A stretch of DNA of 64,000 bases from Rhizophagus irregularis. Taxonomy: Eukaryota; Glomeromycota; Glomeromycetes; Glomerales; Glomeraceae. The DNA lies in contig NC_089438.1 in NCBI RefSeq assembly GCF_026210795.1, positions 3,555,501 through 3,619,500 of the forward strand, given 5' to 3'. Position numbers and translations under genes: made by a program. Below, piece by piece: positions 22,911-36,700 of the stretch (within the stretch, counting starts at the first letter, position 1; every line of letters begins with the position of its first letter). The notes below the pieces were generated by a model that worked only from the letters and a program-made list of their open reading frames with translations, was not told the origin of the DNA and did no database searches.

Positions 22911-25900
22911 TTTTTAATATATAAATACTTTTTTTTGTTATGAATTGTACGCCATATAAAATAGCATGATTTGCTTAATGTTACACACAAAATAATTTTA
23001 ATATGAAAATGATCTGCATGTGACATTTCCAGTGACTGTTAATAACTGAACTAAAATGTAAGCGAAAATATTTACATGATATCATGCATACTTTGATATT
23101 ATCGAATGAAGGCTGTATAGTAAAATTTGTTACCATATATAATAGAAAGTGTTATATAACTAGTACAAACCAAGGTTAAAGTATCACAAAATATAAATTC
23201 TTCAGGTAGCTGAATATGTTATTAAATTAAAAATTGTATATCCCGTTTGTTCATATGTAAATGATTCTGAGAATGGTTACCTTATTTTGACCCTGTTTTT
23301 GACGCTAAGGAGGAGCAAACGAAGCTAAATGGAAGAAAACCTGTAAAAAAAAAGTCGAACCGTGTTTTAAATAAATTCCATCTTTTTTCCGTAAAAGGCT
23401 CATATTTCCGGAATTAATAACCTAATATCACGGAATTTATCGAACCATTTACATTTTGGAGTTTTTACGATGACCCGATATATCCCAGATTTTGACCCAG
23501 ATTGACCCGGATGTGTTTAACTCTGGCCAAATTATAATATCGGCCGGAATTAACCTAGTAGTTAAAAAATAGTAGAAATAAAAATACTAGAACTTAATAA
23601 AATTTTAAATACACAGTTTAATTTAATTATTTATTAAATTTATTTATAAAAAAACTATTCTTGTTGTTAAGTTCTTTAGATTAATTAGTTATATTTGTAT
23701 TGTCATGTAAATTTTATATTAATTGTATGATCATTATTTGTAGATCAATTTTTTTGATATTACTAAAAAATTAAAAAATTCGAATAACTCGGAGTTAACT
23801 ATGCTCAGGTCGAGTTAAGGGTTGAGTTATAAAAAATATGTAACCGGACCACTTATGAGACTTGCTCTCCAAACCCGACTCGAGTTGACCCTGTAGAAGC
23901 ACTAGATCAAATTAAATTAACAAAGCAATATAAAATATATAAATTTGGTTTTTCAGAAAAGGTTATTATTATTATCATAAACTGAAGTGTTGTAGTTAAT
24001 ATTATTAATAAATTGGTCGCGTATGTGACTAATAAAATTTTTGCTTTATTTTAAGATTATACCACAGCATAGTACAACGTTCACATGCTTAGTTAATAGT
24101 AAATAATTGTATTACAGGATCAGACCTAAAAGAGATAAGTGACATGTTGTGTAATATTTAATATTCTACGCCCATTATTTTATGCAGATCTGAAAATGGG
24201 ATTTTAGAAAATCTTTAAAAACAAAATATTTCAATGAATAATGAGAATTTTATGAATGAATTGGCGAGTATTTGGCGTGATATTCTTATCATTGTAAATA
24301 TTGTTGATTTTCAAAACAAGCTAATAGTAAACGTAAAACAAGAGGGGCTCTTATTTTATTTTATTTTTTTTGAATTGAATTTAGTAATATAAAGGATTTA
24401 CTTTTGATTAATAAAAATTTTTGAATGTTTCGCGTAACATAAATTGAAATTTTATACTTTCGTTGGTTTTAAAATTATTGAAACGAAATGATCAGCAATC
24501 ATATGATATATTAGTAATCAAAATGGGATAATTTTATATAGAATCGAGCACGTTATATGCACAAATACACATTACCACTTTTATTAAAATTTACTCTAAT
24601 ACGTCAAATTTTTAGAGAAATATGTAAACACTCACTTTATTACTTTAAATAGATAAAGAGCAACCTTCATTGCATGAAATTCCTAATTTCCCTTAATATA
24701 GATTTTTTGTGGCTTTCTGTAATTCAAAAAAAGTTGTGATTTCAACAGCTAAAGGTAATAATATTTTAAATTCATTTCCTTGATCCTCACATCCAATCTT
24801 TTTGACTTTATTTGACACACATCAATACTGTAGAAGGCATTATTTTATTTTTATTATTTTTTTAAAAAATTTTTTATAAATCTAATTTTTTATGATCTAA
24901 TTTTTATTTGTTTGTCGTAAAAAAAAATGATCCGCACTTTACAAATATAAATTTACCAATCAAATTATTTTATGATATAATTTTATGGAAATTCACAATC
25001 TTATTTTTAAAGATTTTTTATTATCATTCTTTTTATATTATTTATTAAAAAAAAAAAGTATAAAAAGAACTTTGATGTGGCGGGTTTGGTGTTATATTTA
25101 GTATTAATAAACGAATGAAATGTTGTTAACGTTAACATTTTGTCCTTTTTTGTATGCTGATCATTTTTCCATTGTTTAGTATTTTCAATAAAAATATCTA
25201 TAAATGTAATCTTAACTATTGTTGACGTACAAAATTCTAAATCCAGCCCGTTAAAACAATATATAAATAATCATTTATTTTATTACAAAATAAATAAATA
25301 AAGTGTTAGTTACATCTTGTCATACTTTATTCTTTATTTAAATATTGATCATAAGGCATTTTTTTCACAATGTCTTCTGTGGGTCAATGCACGTAAAATT
25401 ACCTAAAATCGGGTTCCTTCTAAATCATAATTAGCTTATAACGTAGGGAACAAATTAATTAGAATCATCTGATAGTAATCATTGAAAATTTATGGTATCT
25501 ATATAAATTTTCCCATTTAATATTATCATTTTATTGTTATTTTATTATTTACACGATATTATTTTGACTTGTATAAAGTTTCTGACAAAATTGATCGACC
25601 ATATAATTATGGTTTATGGCCTAGACCCTTCCCCTTTCTAATTATTATTGGTGCTACGGGATTAACCAAAGTAATATGTTAATGATTTGACGATCAATGT
25701 CAACTGACAGATAAATGATGCATGCATTGTACATAAATGGAAATTAGGCTTTGCTTCCGATTCACTCGAGGAAAATGGAATATTCATATAATTCGGATAT
25801 GTTTATATAAATCCAAACATAAAGTTTTTTATATTAACTAATTTATACCTTGATTTGATCAAAAATGTTTAGTGCATAGCAGATCAATTAAAAATCATTA

Positions 25901-26216
25901 TGAACTTTCAATGCATTCCTAGATTCGTCTTTCATTTGAGAAAAAAATGACAATGTGATAATATATTAGCATTTTTTAATGGTTAACTTGAATAAAGATA
26001 GATTTTAGATATATTCAATGGGTCCGTTCTTAGTTGAATGGTTGAGTTTGGAAAAATATTACTAATATAAGGATAGACGGCGGGTTTTTTTGATATTGAT
26101 AATCAGTCCTATCATGTTACTAATAAATAATAAATAAATCTTCATTTTTTTCTTTTTTTAAAAAAAAAATCATTTTCATTACGCTCTTAAATGATATTTT
26201 GTCATAATTTTTTACA
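22911..26216. other. Non-coding region upstream of copy B
   Basis: 3.3 kb without a supportable gene. 23270-23560 is less AT-rich (CCCGATATATCCCAGATTTT, GACCCAGATTGACCCGGATG) and looks like the decayed end of a transposon. The last few hundred bases before 26217 must hold the promoter of copy B, but I see no clear core element. Confidence 0.5.
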
Positions 26217-27778
26217 ATGTCTTTGGATACATTTAGAAACGAGATCCTTTCAAACTCTGACGAGGGTCGAGTTCAAGTCAATCAAAGAGATTTAATTGAT
26301 AAGATTTTAGCTCGGTAAATCGTTAACTCTTACGTAATACAATGACATTATTATTCACTGTTTAGCTAAAAAAAAAAAATTATCTTTTTAGATACTCTTG
26401 TAAATTTGTAATATTCCGAGAATTAATGCAAAATTCTGGTAAAATATTTATTCTTTATATATTCAATTCATAATTTATACAAAAAAAAAAAATTTAATTA
26501 TTTTCGTTTACGTACTTTAATAAAGATGATGCGGAATCATCAAGTGCTAAAATTATTTTTGAAACCAATGGTAATAAGATTACAAGAATAATATTTAAAA
26601 ATAATGGATTCGCTTTTAGACCTGAAGATTGGGAACGCTTAGTGAGAATTGCTGAAGGAAATCCTGATGAACAAAAGGTAAAATAATAATAATAATAATT
26701 TTATATTCATATCAACTTTTTTTTAATTAAATAATTTTTATCACTTTTATTGATAAAATTTCCTTTTTATAACATTAATAGATAGGAGCTTTTGGCGTAG
26801 GATTTTATTCATTGTTTGCTGTTACAGAAAATCCATTGTAAGTATTTTATTTTTCTCTTTTACTCACCGTAATAAATAATAATAACGTTAATATTTACTA
26901 GTGTTTCTTCTGGCGGACAAGGTATGGCTTTTTATTGGCGTGGAAAACAAATATTCACGAAACAAGGACCAATTGACGATGGTGATGACAAAGGTTGGAC
27001 AACATTTTTGATGGACACTAGGGAACCTTTAGTGGTAAATATTGCTTAAACATAATTAAACATAATTATATATAAAATATATCATGATATTTATCCCCTT
27101 TTTTATCGTTAATTAGATACCGAATATTGAAGAACTCTCAAAGTTCTTGGTCAATTCATTGGTAAGTTAGTTATATAATATCGCTAACTGGTATTATTTA
27201 ATTTTATTAATATTATATTTCTTCCATAACAATAATAGGGGTTTACGGATAACCTTAAAGAAATCTCAATGTATATTGATAATAAATTAGTAATAAAACT
27301 ATCAAAGAAAATGCAAGATCCGGAATCGATTGATATTACATCTAGGTTTAATACATTTTCTTCAAAAAATATGTTTAATCTCACATCGGTAGATCTTAGA
27401 TGTGTCCAACTAGACGTTGAAAGATTACTTCTACCAAAAAAAATAAATATAAAACATCTTCGCTCAGATGAGTATAATACGGAGGAAGCTTCTGCAATAT
27501 TTAGAATTGCCAAAGGAAGTTTGAACGTTAAGATTAGTAAAGAATTTTCAGCAAAAATGGGACGAATAACTAAGAAAAGTCCACCAAATAATACATCCAT
27601 CCAAATGATTTTTACTGAATTTGATGAACGTAATACATCCAAAGATTATTATAAGAATCTTTCTCCTATATTTGAAGATTTAATTTCATATCCTGAACAA
27701 GGAAAAATATATATTGGTTTCCCAACTAATCAAACAACCGGTTCTAGTTCTCACTTAGCAGCTCGTGTGATTCCTACT
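26217..27778 (+). other. ATPase module of copy B (exons 1-7)
   Basis: Seven exons encode the HSP90-like nucleotide-binding fold. The conserved Glu and Asn of the N-box are split from the following DDAE by an intron (26439-26525) inside the motif. The GAFGVGFYSLF motif is in the 56-nt exon 26782..26837. Exon 7 (27239..27778) ends at HLAARVIPT, a lid-proximal conserved segment. The ORF 27184-27642 on the opposite strand is a shadow. Confidence 0.85.
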
Positions 27779-30700
27779 GTAAGTATATTTTAACTTATAT
27801 AGACCATGATTTATTAAATGTTAGCATTATCTTAACATAATTATGCTCTTCTAGATGGAACGAGAGTTGATTGATTTTGCTGAACAAACATTAGCTGAAT
27901 ATAACATTGAAATGTTATGTCTAGGAGGAACATTGAGCAGAATTTTATACGAATATGAAATGGCTCAAATGTCGAACTTCTGTAATGAGATTATCAGTTC
28001 CAATATTGAAAACAATGAAGAATATGAAGAAACAAAACAGCCTAAAAAGCGTGCACCTGAGCCAAAAATGAAAAGATCGTTATATAGATGGCTTACAAAA
28101 CGTTTCAAATCCAGTAATCATGCTAATTACACTCCAACCATGCAATTAACATCTTCTCACCGTCAATTGTTGGAAAAATGGGCAGCACATGCGATAACAC
28201 ACTTTACATACAATGCAAGTACTCCGAATGTACGAGTTTCCGAAATAGCAGAAAAACAATTTTTTAATTGTTTGGAACAGAACTTGCTTATTTTATCAAC
28301 AAACGGTGTCCATCCAATAACTGATGTTCGCTTACCTAATCCAGAAATGGCAGGATTCATAAAGACAGTTCCACTTGTTCCAAAAAATTTGTTGGAACAA
28401 TGTGAAACATTTTTTAATAAAGCCAAAGGTGCAAATTTTATAACAGAGTTAAGTTTTGAGGATGTTCTGGTTGAACTAAAAAGTCGAGCACTTTCTGAAG
28501 AAGAAATAATTAAACTTTTAAAATGGTGGATTTCTTATCTATCAAAGGGAAATCCATATGACACGCGGCTTTTAACATTTACACAATTCGGTGACAGTTC
28601 TCAAACACTAGATACAATTAAATTTTATTTGAATCCACACAAAATTTCCTCAGATATTGACATTCCATTTGAAGTAATACCATATATTATTTCTAAAAAT
28701 TTCACTCAGCAAGAGCTTACGAATGGTTTGAAATGGAAAGAATTACCATTGGTTAATTGGGCAAACTTTATTGTCAATGATCCTGGATTAGAAACAGACC
28801 CTAAATTTGCTGAAAAAATTCATCATGTTTTGGCAAAAAATTTAGAAAGTATTCCACAACAAGATAAAGAAACTATTCGTCTATCATTTATTGCAAAAAG
28901 ATGTATACCAACTAAATTTGGAATGAAATTTCCTAATGAATCTTATTTCGAAGATGTTAATCTATTTCCTAACTTGCCAACGATAAAATTTCAAAACTCC
29001 ACATCGGGTATTCGATTTTTGATGGGACACTTTGGAGTTCGTAAGGTAATGATAATTCATTATGGATTTCCGATAATTTTAGAGAATTTTTTTTTAAAAA
29101 CAATTAATTAAATTAATTATATAGATTGTAGAATTAAAACTCATTCTTGAACGACTTGTCAATCAAGAAGATTGTAACTTTGTTGGAGTTGTAAAATATC
29201 TTGCTTCAATATATGATGAACTCAAAGATAATGAAAAGAATATATTAAAAAACGAATCAATATGGCCTAAAGAAGATTTATTAGGTTCACAAACAACTAA
29301 AAAAATTCAACGTTTTGTTGCCAGAGATTTATATGTACCTATAAGATCACTTCGTGAACTTGGTTTATCTATAATTGATTGGAATGCAGAATGGTCTAAT
29401 AGCTCAAAAGGAGGTAGTATAACTAACTATTATTTAATTTGTTTGTTTATCTTATCAAGTTATACATATTTAATTAATTAAAATTTATAGGAAAATTTTT
29501 AATTGAATTGGGTTTACAAGAATATCCCAAACTCGAAACAATTCTTAACCTGGCGGTATTTTCAAATGATCCTAAAATTCGAGAATTAGCTCTTAAATAT
29601 TTTATTGATAATTATGATAAATATTCCGTACATTACAAACCTGCTGAAATTAATATTGCATTTTTACCTTGTTCAACATTCAATACTTACGCAAAACCTT
29701 CGGAGTGTTTTACTAATGATAGATGCATAATAATGAATTTCAAAGTTATACGTGAAGATTTACGTTCTAAAGCAGAAAAATTTGGTATTCAACAACATCC
29801 TAATCATGATAAACTCGTAAAGAGGTTAACTGAGAATCCACCACAAGGTGAAAATAACGCAATGAAAGTTTTTGAATATTTGTATTCACGACAACACGAC
29901 TTTACCGATGCTGATTGGAATATTCTTAACAATTCCGAATTTATTCCAATAAAAAATGAGAACAAACATATAAAACCACGTGATTGTTTCTTTAAACTTA
30001 AGGATGAAAAGTAAGTACTCTTCAAATATAACTCTCTTTTTTTAATAAAAATTTTATAGATACTTTAACAACAATTATTATTGATTATTATTTAGATTGA
30101 ATGAGTTTTTTCTTTGTGTTGATTTTGGAACAAAGGCCAATGAATTTCTGTCCAAATGTGGTGTTAAAAAGCAAACTTCAAATGATTTTGCCGAAATAAA
30201 AGTTGATCCATCACATAAATTATGGAAGTTATATGTAGAAAAATTTCCAGTCATCCTAGAAAACATTAATCCAAACCTTGAAAAAATTCTCAACTTGGCA
30301 GCTCCTCCTACCGATCTTAAATTACGTACAACGGCTCTTAAATATTTTATTGACAACTTTGATAGAAAATACGTTGGAGTTTACAATCCAGGAACGGTCA
30401 ATATTGCATTTTTACCTTGCTCAAATTCCAATGCTTATGCAAGTCCTTCAGATTGCTTTATTAATGATGAATGTATGATAATGAATTTCCAAATTATACG
30501 TAAAGATTTACGTTCTAAAGCAGAAAAATTTGGTGTCCAACAAAATCCTGATTATAAAAAACTCACAGAAAAGTTAATTGAGAATCCACCACAAAATAAA
30601 AATGAGGCAAAAAAAGTTTTTGAATATTTGAATAAATTTAATTATAATTGGAATACACTTATAAATTCTCAATTTATTCCAATTCAAGATGAAAATAGTC

Positions 30701-33700
30701 CCAATAACAAATATATCAAGCCAAATGACTGTTTCTTTAAACTTAAAGATGATATGTATGTACTTTTTAAATACAAATATTTTTTTAACGAAAGTTGCAT
30801 GTTTTTTAAAAATTATATATATATTTCTTCTTTTTTTTTTAGCTTGAATGAATTCTTTCTCTGTGTTGATTTTGGTACAAAGGCCAATAGATTCTTAGCT
30901 AAATGTGGCATTAAAGAACCATCATCATATGATTTTGCAGGATTATCAGTTGATCCATCACATAAATTGTGGAAGTTATATGTAGAAAAGTATCCTGTCA
31001 TCCTAGAAAAAATTAATCCAAATCTCGAAAAAATTCTCAAACTGGCAGCCCCTCCCATTAATCCTAAATTACGTGCAATGGCTCTTAAATATTTTATTGA
31101 CAATTTTAAAAAAAAATACGTTAAAAATTATAAACCAGAAGAAATCAATATTACATTTTTACCTTGCTCAAATTCCGATACTTGTGCAAAGCCCTCAGAT
31201 TGCTTTATTAATGATGAATGTAAAATAATGGGATTCAAAATTATACGTGAAGATTTACGTTCTAAAGCAGTGGATTTTGGTATTCATCAAAATCCTAATT
31301 GTGCAAAACTTATAGAGAGGTTAACTGAGAATCCACCAAAAAGTGATGATGTGGCAAAAAAAGTTTTTGAATATTTGAATACACAACAAAAATGTTTTGT
31401 TAATTCTGATTGGAAGAAGCTTGAAAATTTGAAGTTTATTCCGATTCAATATGAAAGTCAACCTAATAAACTTTTTAATCCACGTGAATGCTTCTTTAAA
31501 CTCAAAGAAGAAAGGTATGTACTTTTTGAAAATTTTTTTAATAAATATCTTTTGTTTTCTTAAAGAAAATATTTTCCCTTTTTTTAGCTTAAATAATTTC
31601 TTTCCATGTGTTGATCTTGGTACAAAGGCCAATGAATTTTTGGCTAAATGTGGCGTTAGAGAACCATCATCATATGATTTTGCCGAAATATCGGTTGATC
31701 CATCACATGAATTGTGGAAGTTATATGTAGAAAAATATCCAGTCATCCTAGAAAAAATTAATCCAAATCTCGAAAAAATTCTCAAACTGGCAACTCCTCC
31801 TACCAATCCTAAATTACATGCAATGGCTCTTAAATATTTTGTTGACAATTTTGATAAAAAATACGTTGAAAATTATAAACCAGAAGAAATCGATATTGCA
31901 TTTTTACCTTGCTCAAATTCTAATTCTTATGCAAAGCATTCAGAATGTTTTATTAATGATGAATGTAAGATAATGGGATTCAATATTATACGTCAAGATT
32001 TACGTTCTAAGGCAGGAGATTTTGGAGTTCGTCAAAATCCTAATCGTGTAAAAATCATAAATAAGTTAATTGAGAACCCTCCAAAAAATGTAAATGTGGC
32101 AAAAAAAGTTTTTGAATATTTGAATACACAACAAAAAGGTTTTATTGATTCTGATTGGAAGATGCTTAAAGATTTAGAATTTATTCCAATTCAACATGAC
32201 AAACTTATTAAACCACGTGACTGTTTTCTTAAACTCAAAGAAGAAAGGTATGTACTTTTAAAAAATTTTTTTTTTAATGAAAGTCTTTTATTTTATTTTA
32301 TTTTATTTTTAAAAAAATATTTACTTTTTTTTCAGCTTAAATAATTTCTTTACATATATTGATTTTGGTACAAAGGCCAATGAATTTTTGGCTAAATGTG
32401 GCGTTAGAGAACCATCTTCAAATGATTTTGCCGAAATATCAGTTGATCCATCACATGAATTGTGGAATTTATATGTGGAAAAATATCCGATCATCCTAGA
32501 AAAAATTAATCCAAATCTCGTAAAAATTCTCAAACTGGCAACTCCTCCTACCAATCCTAAATTACATGCAATGGCTCTTAAATATTTTGTTGACAATTTT
32601 GATAAAAAATACGTTAAAAATTATAAACCAGAAGAAATCGATATTGCATTCTTACCTTGTTCAAATTCTAATTCTTATGCAAAGCATTCAGAATGTTTTA
32701 TTAATGATGAATGTAAGATAATGGGATTCAATATTATACGTCAAGATTTACGTTCTAAAGCAGGAGATTTTGGAGTTCGTCAAAATCCTAATCGTGTAAA
32801 AATCATAAATAAGTTAATTGAGAACCCTCCAAAAAATGTAAATGTGGCAAAAAAAGTTTTTGAATATTTGAATACACAACAAAAGGGTTTTATTGATTCT
32901 GATTGGAAGATGCTTAAAGATTTAGAATTTATTCCAATTCAACATGACGAACTTATTAAACCACGTGACTGTTTCCTTAAACTCAAAGAAGAAAGGTATG
33001 TACTTTTTTAAAAAATTTTTTTTTAATGAATATCTTTTATTTTATTTTTTCTTTTTAAAAAAAAACTATTTCCCCTTTTTTTTAGCTTGAGTAATTTCTT
33101 TACATATGTTGATTTTGGTACAAAAGCCAATGAATTTTTGGCTAAATGTGGCGTTAGAGAACCATCTTCATATGATTTTGCCGAAATATCAGTTGATCCA
33201 TCACATAAATTGTGGAATTTATATGTGGAAAAATATCCGATCATACTAGAAAAAATTAATCCAAATCTCGAAAAAATTCTCAACCTGGCAGCCCCTCCTA
33301 CCAATTCTAAATTTCGTGTAATGGCAATTAAATATTTTATTGACAACTTTGATAAAAAATATGCTAAGGTTTATAAACCAGAAAAAATCAATATTGCATT
33401 TATACCTTGCTCAAATTTCGATGCTTGTACAAAGCCTTCGGATTGCTTTACTAATTATAGATGCATGATAATGAATTTTAAAATTATACATGAAGATTTA
33501 CGTTCTAAAGCGGGAAAATTTGGTGTTTGTCAAAATCCTAATCGTGCAAAACTCATAAATAGGTTAATTGAGAGCCCACCAAGTAATACAAATGTGGCAA
33601 AAGAAGTTTTTGATTATTTGAATACACAACAAGAAAGTTTTACTGATTCCGATTGGAAGAAGCTTGAAAATGTAAAATTTATTCCTATTCAATCTGCTAA

Positions 33701-36700
33701 CAAACTTGTTAGTCCACGTGACTGTTTTCTCAAACTCAAAGAGGAAAGGTATGTACTTTTTGAACGCAAATATTTTTAATGAATATCTTTTTTTTTAAAT
33801 AGAAAAATATTTTCTTTTTTTTTAGTTTGGATAATTTCTTTCTATGGGTTGATTTTGGTACAAAGGCCAATGAATTTTTAGCCAAATGTGGCGTCAAAAA
33901 ACCATCCTCGTATGATTTTTCCAAAATATCAGTTGATCCATCACATAAATTATGGAATTTATATTTAGAAAATTATTTGAAAATTTTAACAAAAATTAAT
34001 CCCGACCTCAAAACAATTCTCAACCTGGCAGCAAAATCAAATTATCCTAAAATTCGGGAGTTAGCTTTCAAGTATTTTATTGATAATTTTTATAGTAAAT
34101 ATTCAAAGTTTTATAAACCAGAAGAAATCGATGTTGCATTTTTACCTTGCTCAAATTCTAATTTTTATGCAAAGCATTCGGAATGTTTTATTAATGATAA
34201 ATGCAAGTCAATTGGATTCAAAATTATACGTGAAGATTTACGTTCTAAAGCAGGAGATTTTGGTGTTCGTCAAAATCCAAATCGTGAAGAACTCATAAAT
34301 GGGTTAACTGAGAACCCACCAAAAAGTGTAAATGTGGCAAAAGAAGTCTTTGAATATTTGAATACACAACAAGAAGGTTTTACTGATTCTGATTGGAAGA
34401 AGCTTGAAAATGTCAAATTTATTCTGATTCAATCTACTAACAAATTTGTTAGTCCACGTGACTGTTTTCTCAAACTCAAAGAAGGAAGGTATGTACTTTT
34501 TGAACGCAAATATTTTTATTGAATATCTTTAAATATCTTTTTTTTAATAGAAAATATTTTCTTTTTTTTTTTAGTTTGGATAATTTCTTTCTATGGGTTG
34601 ATTTTGGTACAAAGGCCAATGAATTTTTAGCCAAATGTGGCGTCAAAAAACCATCCTCGTATGATTTTTCCAAAATATCAGTTGATCCATCACATAAATT
34701 ATGGAATTTATATTTAGAAAATTATTTGAAAATTTTAACAAAAATTAATCCCGACCTCAAAACAATTCTCAACCTGGCAGCAAAATCAAATTATCCTAAA
34801 ATTCGGGAGTTAGCTTTCAAGTATTTTGATGATAATTTTTATAGTAAATATAAAAAGTTTTATAAACCAGAAGAAATCGATGTTGCATTTTTACCTTGCT
34901 CAAATTCTAATTTTTATGCAAAGCATTCGGAATGCTTCATTAATGATAAATGCAAATCAATTGGATTCAAAATTATACGTGAAGATTTACGCTCTAAAGC
35001 AAGAGATTTTGGTGTTCGTCAAAATCCTAATCGTGAAGAACTCATAAAAGGGTTAACTGAAAACCCACCAAAAAATGTAAATGTGGCAAAAGAAGCCTTT
35101 GAATATTTGAATACACAGCAAGGAGGTTTTACTGATTCTGATTGGAAGAAGCTTGAAAATGTCAAATTTATTCTGATTCAATCTACTAACAAATTTGTTA
35201 GTCCACGTGACTGTTTTCTCAAACTCAAAGAAGGAAGGTATGTACTTTTTGAACGCAAATATTTTTATTGAATATCTTTGAATATCTTTTTTTAATAGAA
35301 AATATTTTTTTTTTTTTAGTTTGGATAATTTCTTTCTATGGGTTGATTTTGGTACAAAGGCCAATGAATTTTTAGCCAAATGTGGCGTCAAAAAACCATC
35401 CTCGTATGATTTTTCCAAAATAACAGTTTATCCATCACATAAATTTTGGAATTTATATTTAGAAAATTATTTGAAAATTTTAACAAAAATTAATCCCAAC
35501 CTTGAAACAATTCTCAACCTGGCAGCAAGTCCAATTTATCCTAAAATCCGGGAGATGTCTCTCAAATACTTTGTTGATAATTTTTATAGTAAATATTCAA
35601 AGTTTTATAAACCAGAAGAAATTGATATTGCATTTTTACCTTGCTCAAATTCTAATTCTTATGCAAAGCATTCGGAATGTTTTATTAATGATAAATGCAA
35701 GTCAATTGGATTCAAAATTATACGTGAAGATTTACGTTCTAAAGCAGGAGATTTTGGTGTTCGTCAAAATCCTAATCGTGTAGAACTCATAAATAGGTTA
35801 ACTGAGAACCCACCAAAAAATTTAAATGTAGCAAAAGAAGTTTTTGATTATTTGAATACACAACAAGAAAGTTTTACTAATTCTGATTGGAAGAAGCTTA
35901 AAGATTTCAAATTTATTCCAATTCAACCTAACAAACTCGTTAAATCACGTGACTGTTTTCTTAAACTCAAAGAAGAAAGGTATGTACTATTTGAACACAA
36001 ATATTTTTAATGAGTATCTTTTTTTTAATAGAAAAATATTTTTTTTTTTTTTTTAGTTTGAATAAATTCTTTCCATGTGTTGATTTTGGTACAAAGGCCA
36101 ATGAATTTTTAGCCAAATGTGGCGTCAAAAAACCATCCTCGTATGATTTTTCCAAAATATCAATTGATCCATCACATAAATTATGGAATTTATATTTAGA
36201 AAATTATTTGAAAATTTTAACAAAAATTAATCCCGACCTTGAAACAATTCTTAACCTGGCAGCATATCCAATTTATTCTAAAATTCGGGAGTTATCTCTC
36301 AAATATTTTATTGACAATTTTTATAGTAAATATTCAAAGTTTTATAAACCAGAAGAAATCGATGTTGCATATTTACCTTGTTCAAATTCTAATTCTTATG
36401 CAAAGCATTCAGAATGTTTTATTAATGATAAATGTAAGATAATGGGATTCAATATTATACGTCAAGATTTACGTTCTAAGGCAGGAGAATTTGGTGTTCG
36501 TCAAAATCCTAATCGTGAAGAACTCATAAAAGGGTTAACTGAGAACCCACCAAAAAATAAAAATAAGGCCAAAGAAATTTTTGAATATTTGAATACACAA
36601 CAAGAAAGTTTTACTGATTCTGATTGGAAGAAGCTTAAAGATTTCGAATTTATTCCAATTCAATATGAAAGTAAACTTAAAAAAAATATTAATGTCGACC

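Noticed and set aside
693..36155. Minus-strand ORFs opposite the repeat exons (for example 693-983, 30813-31103, 35053-35418)
   Set aside because: They recur at the same place opposite every repeat exon and are simply the antisense of the coding sequence.
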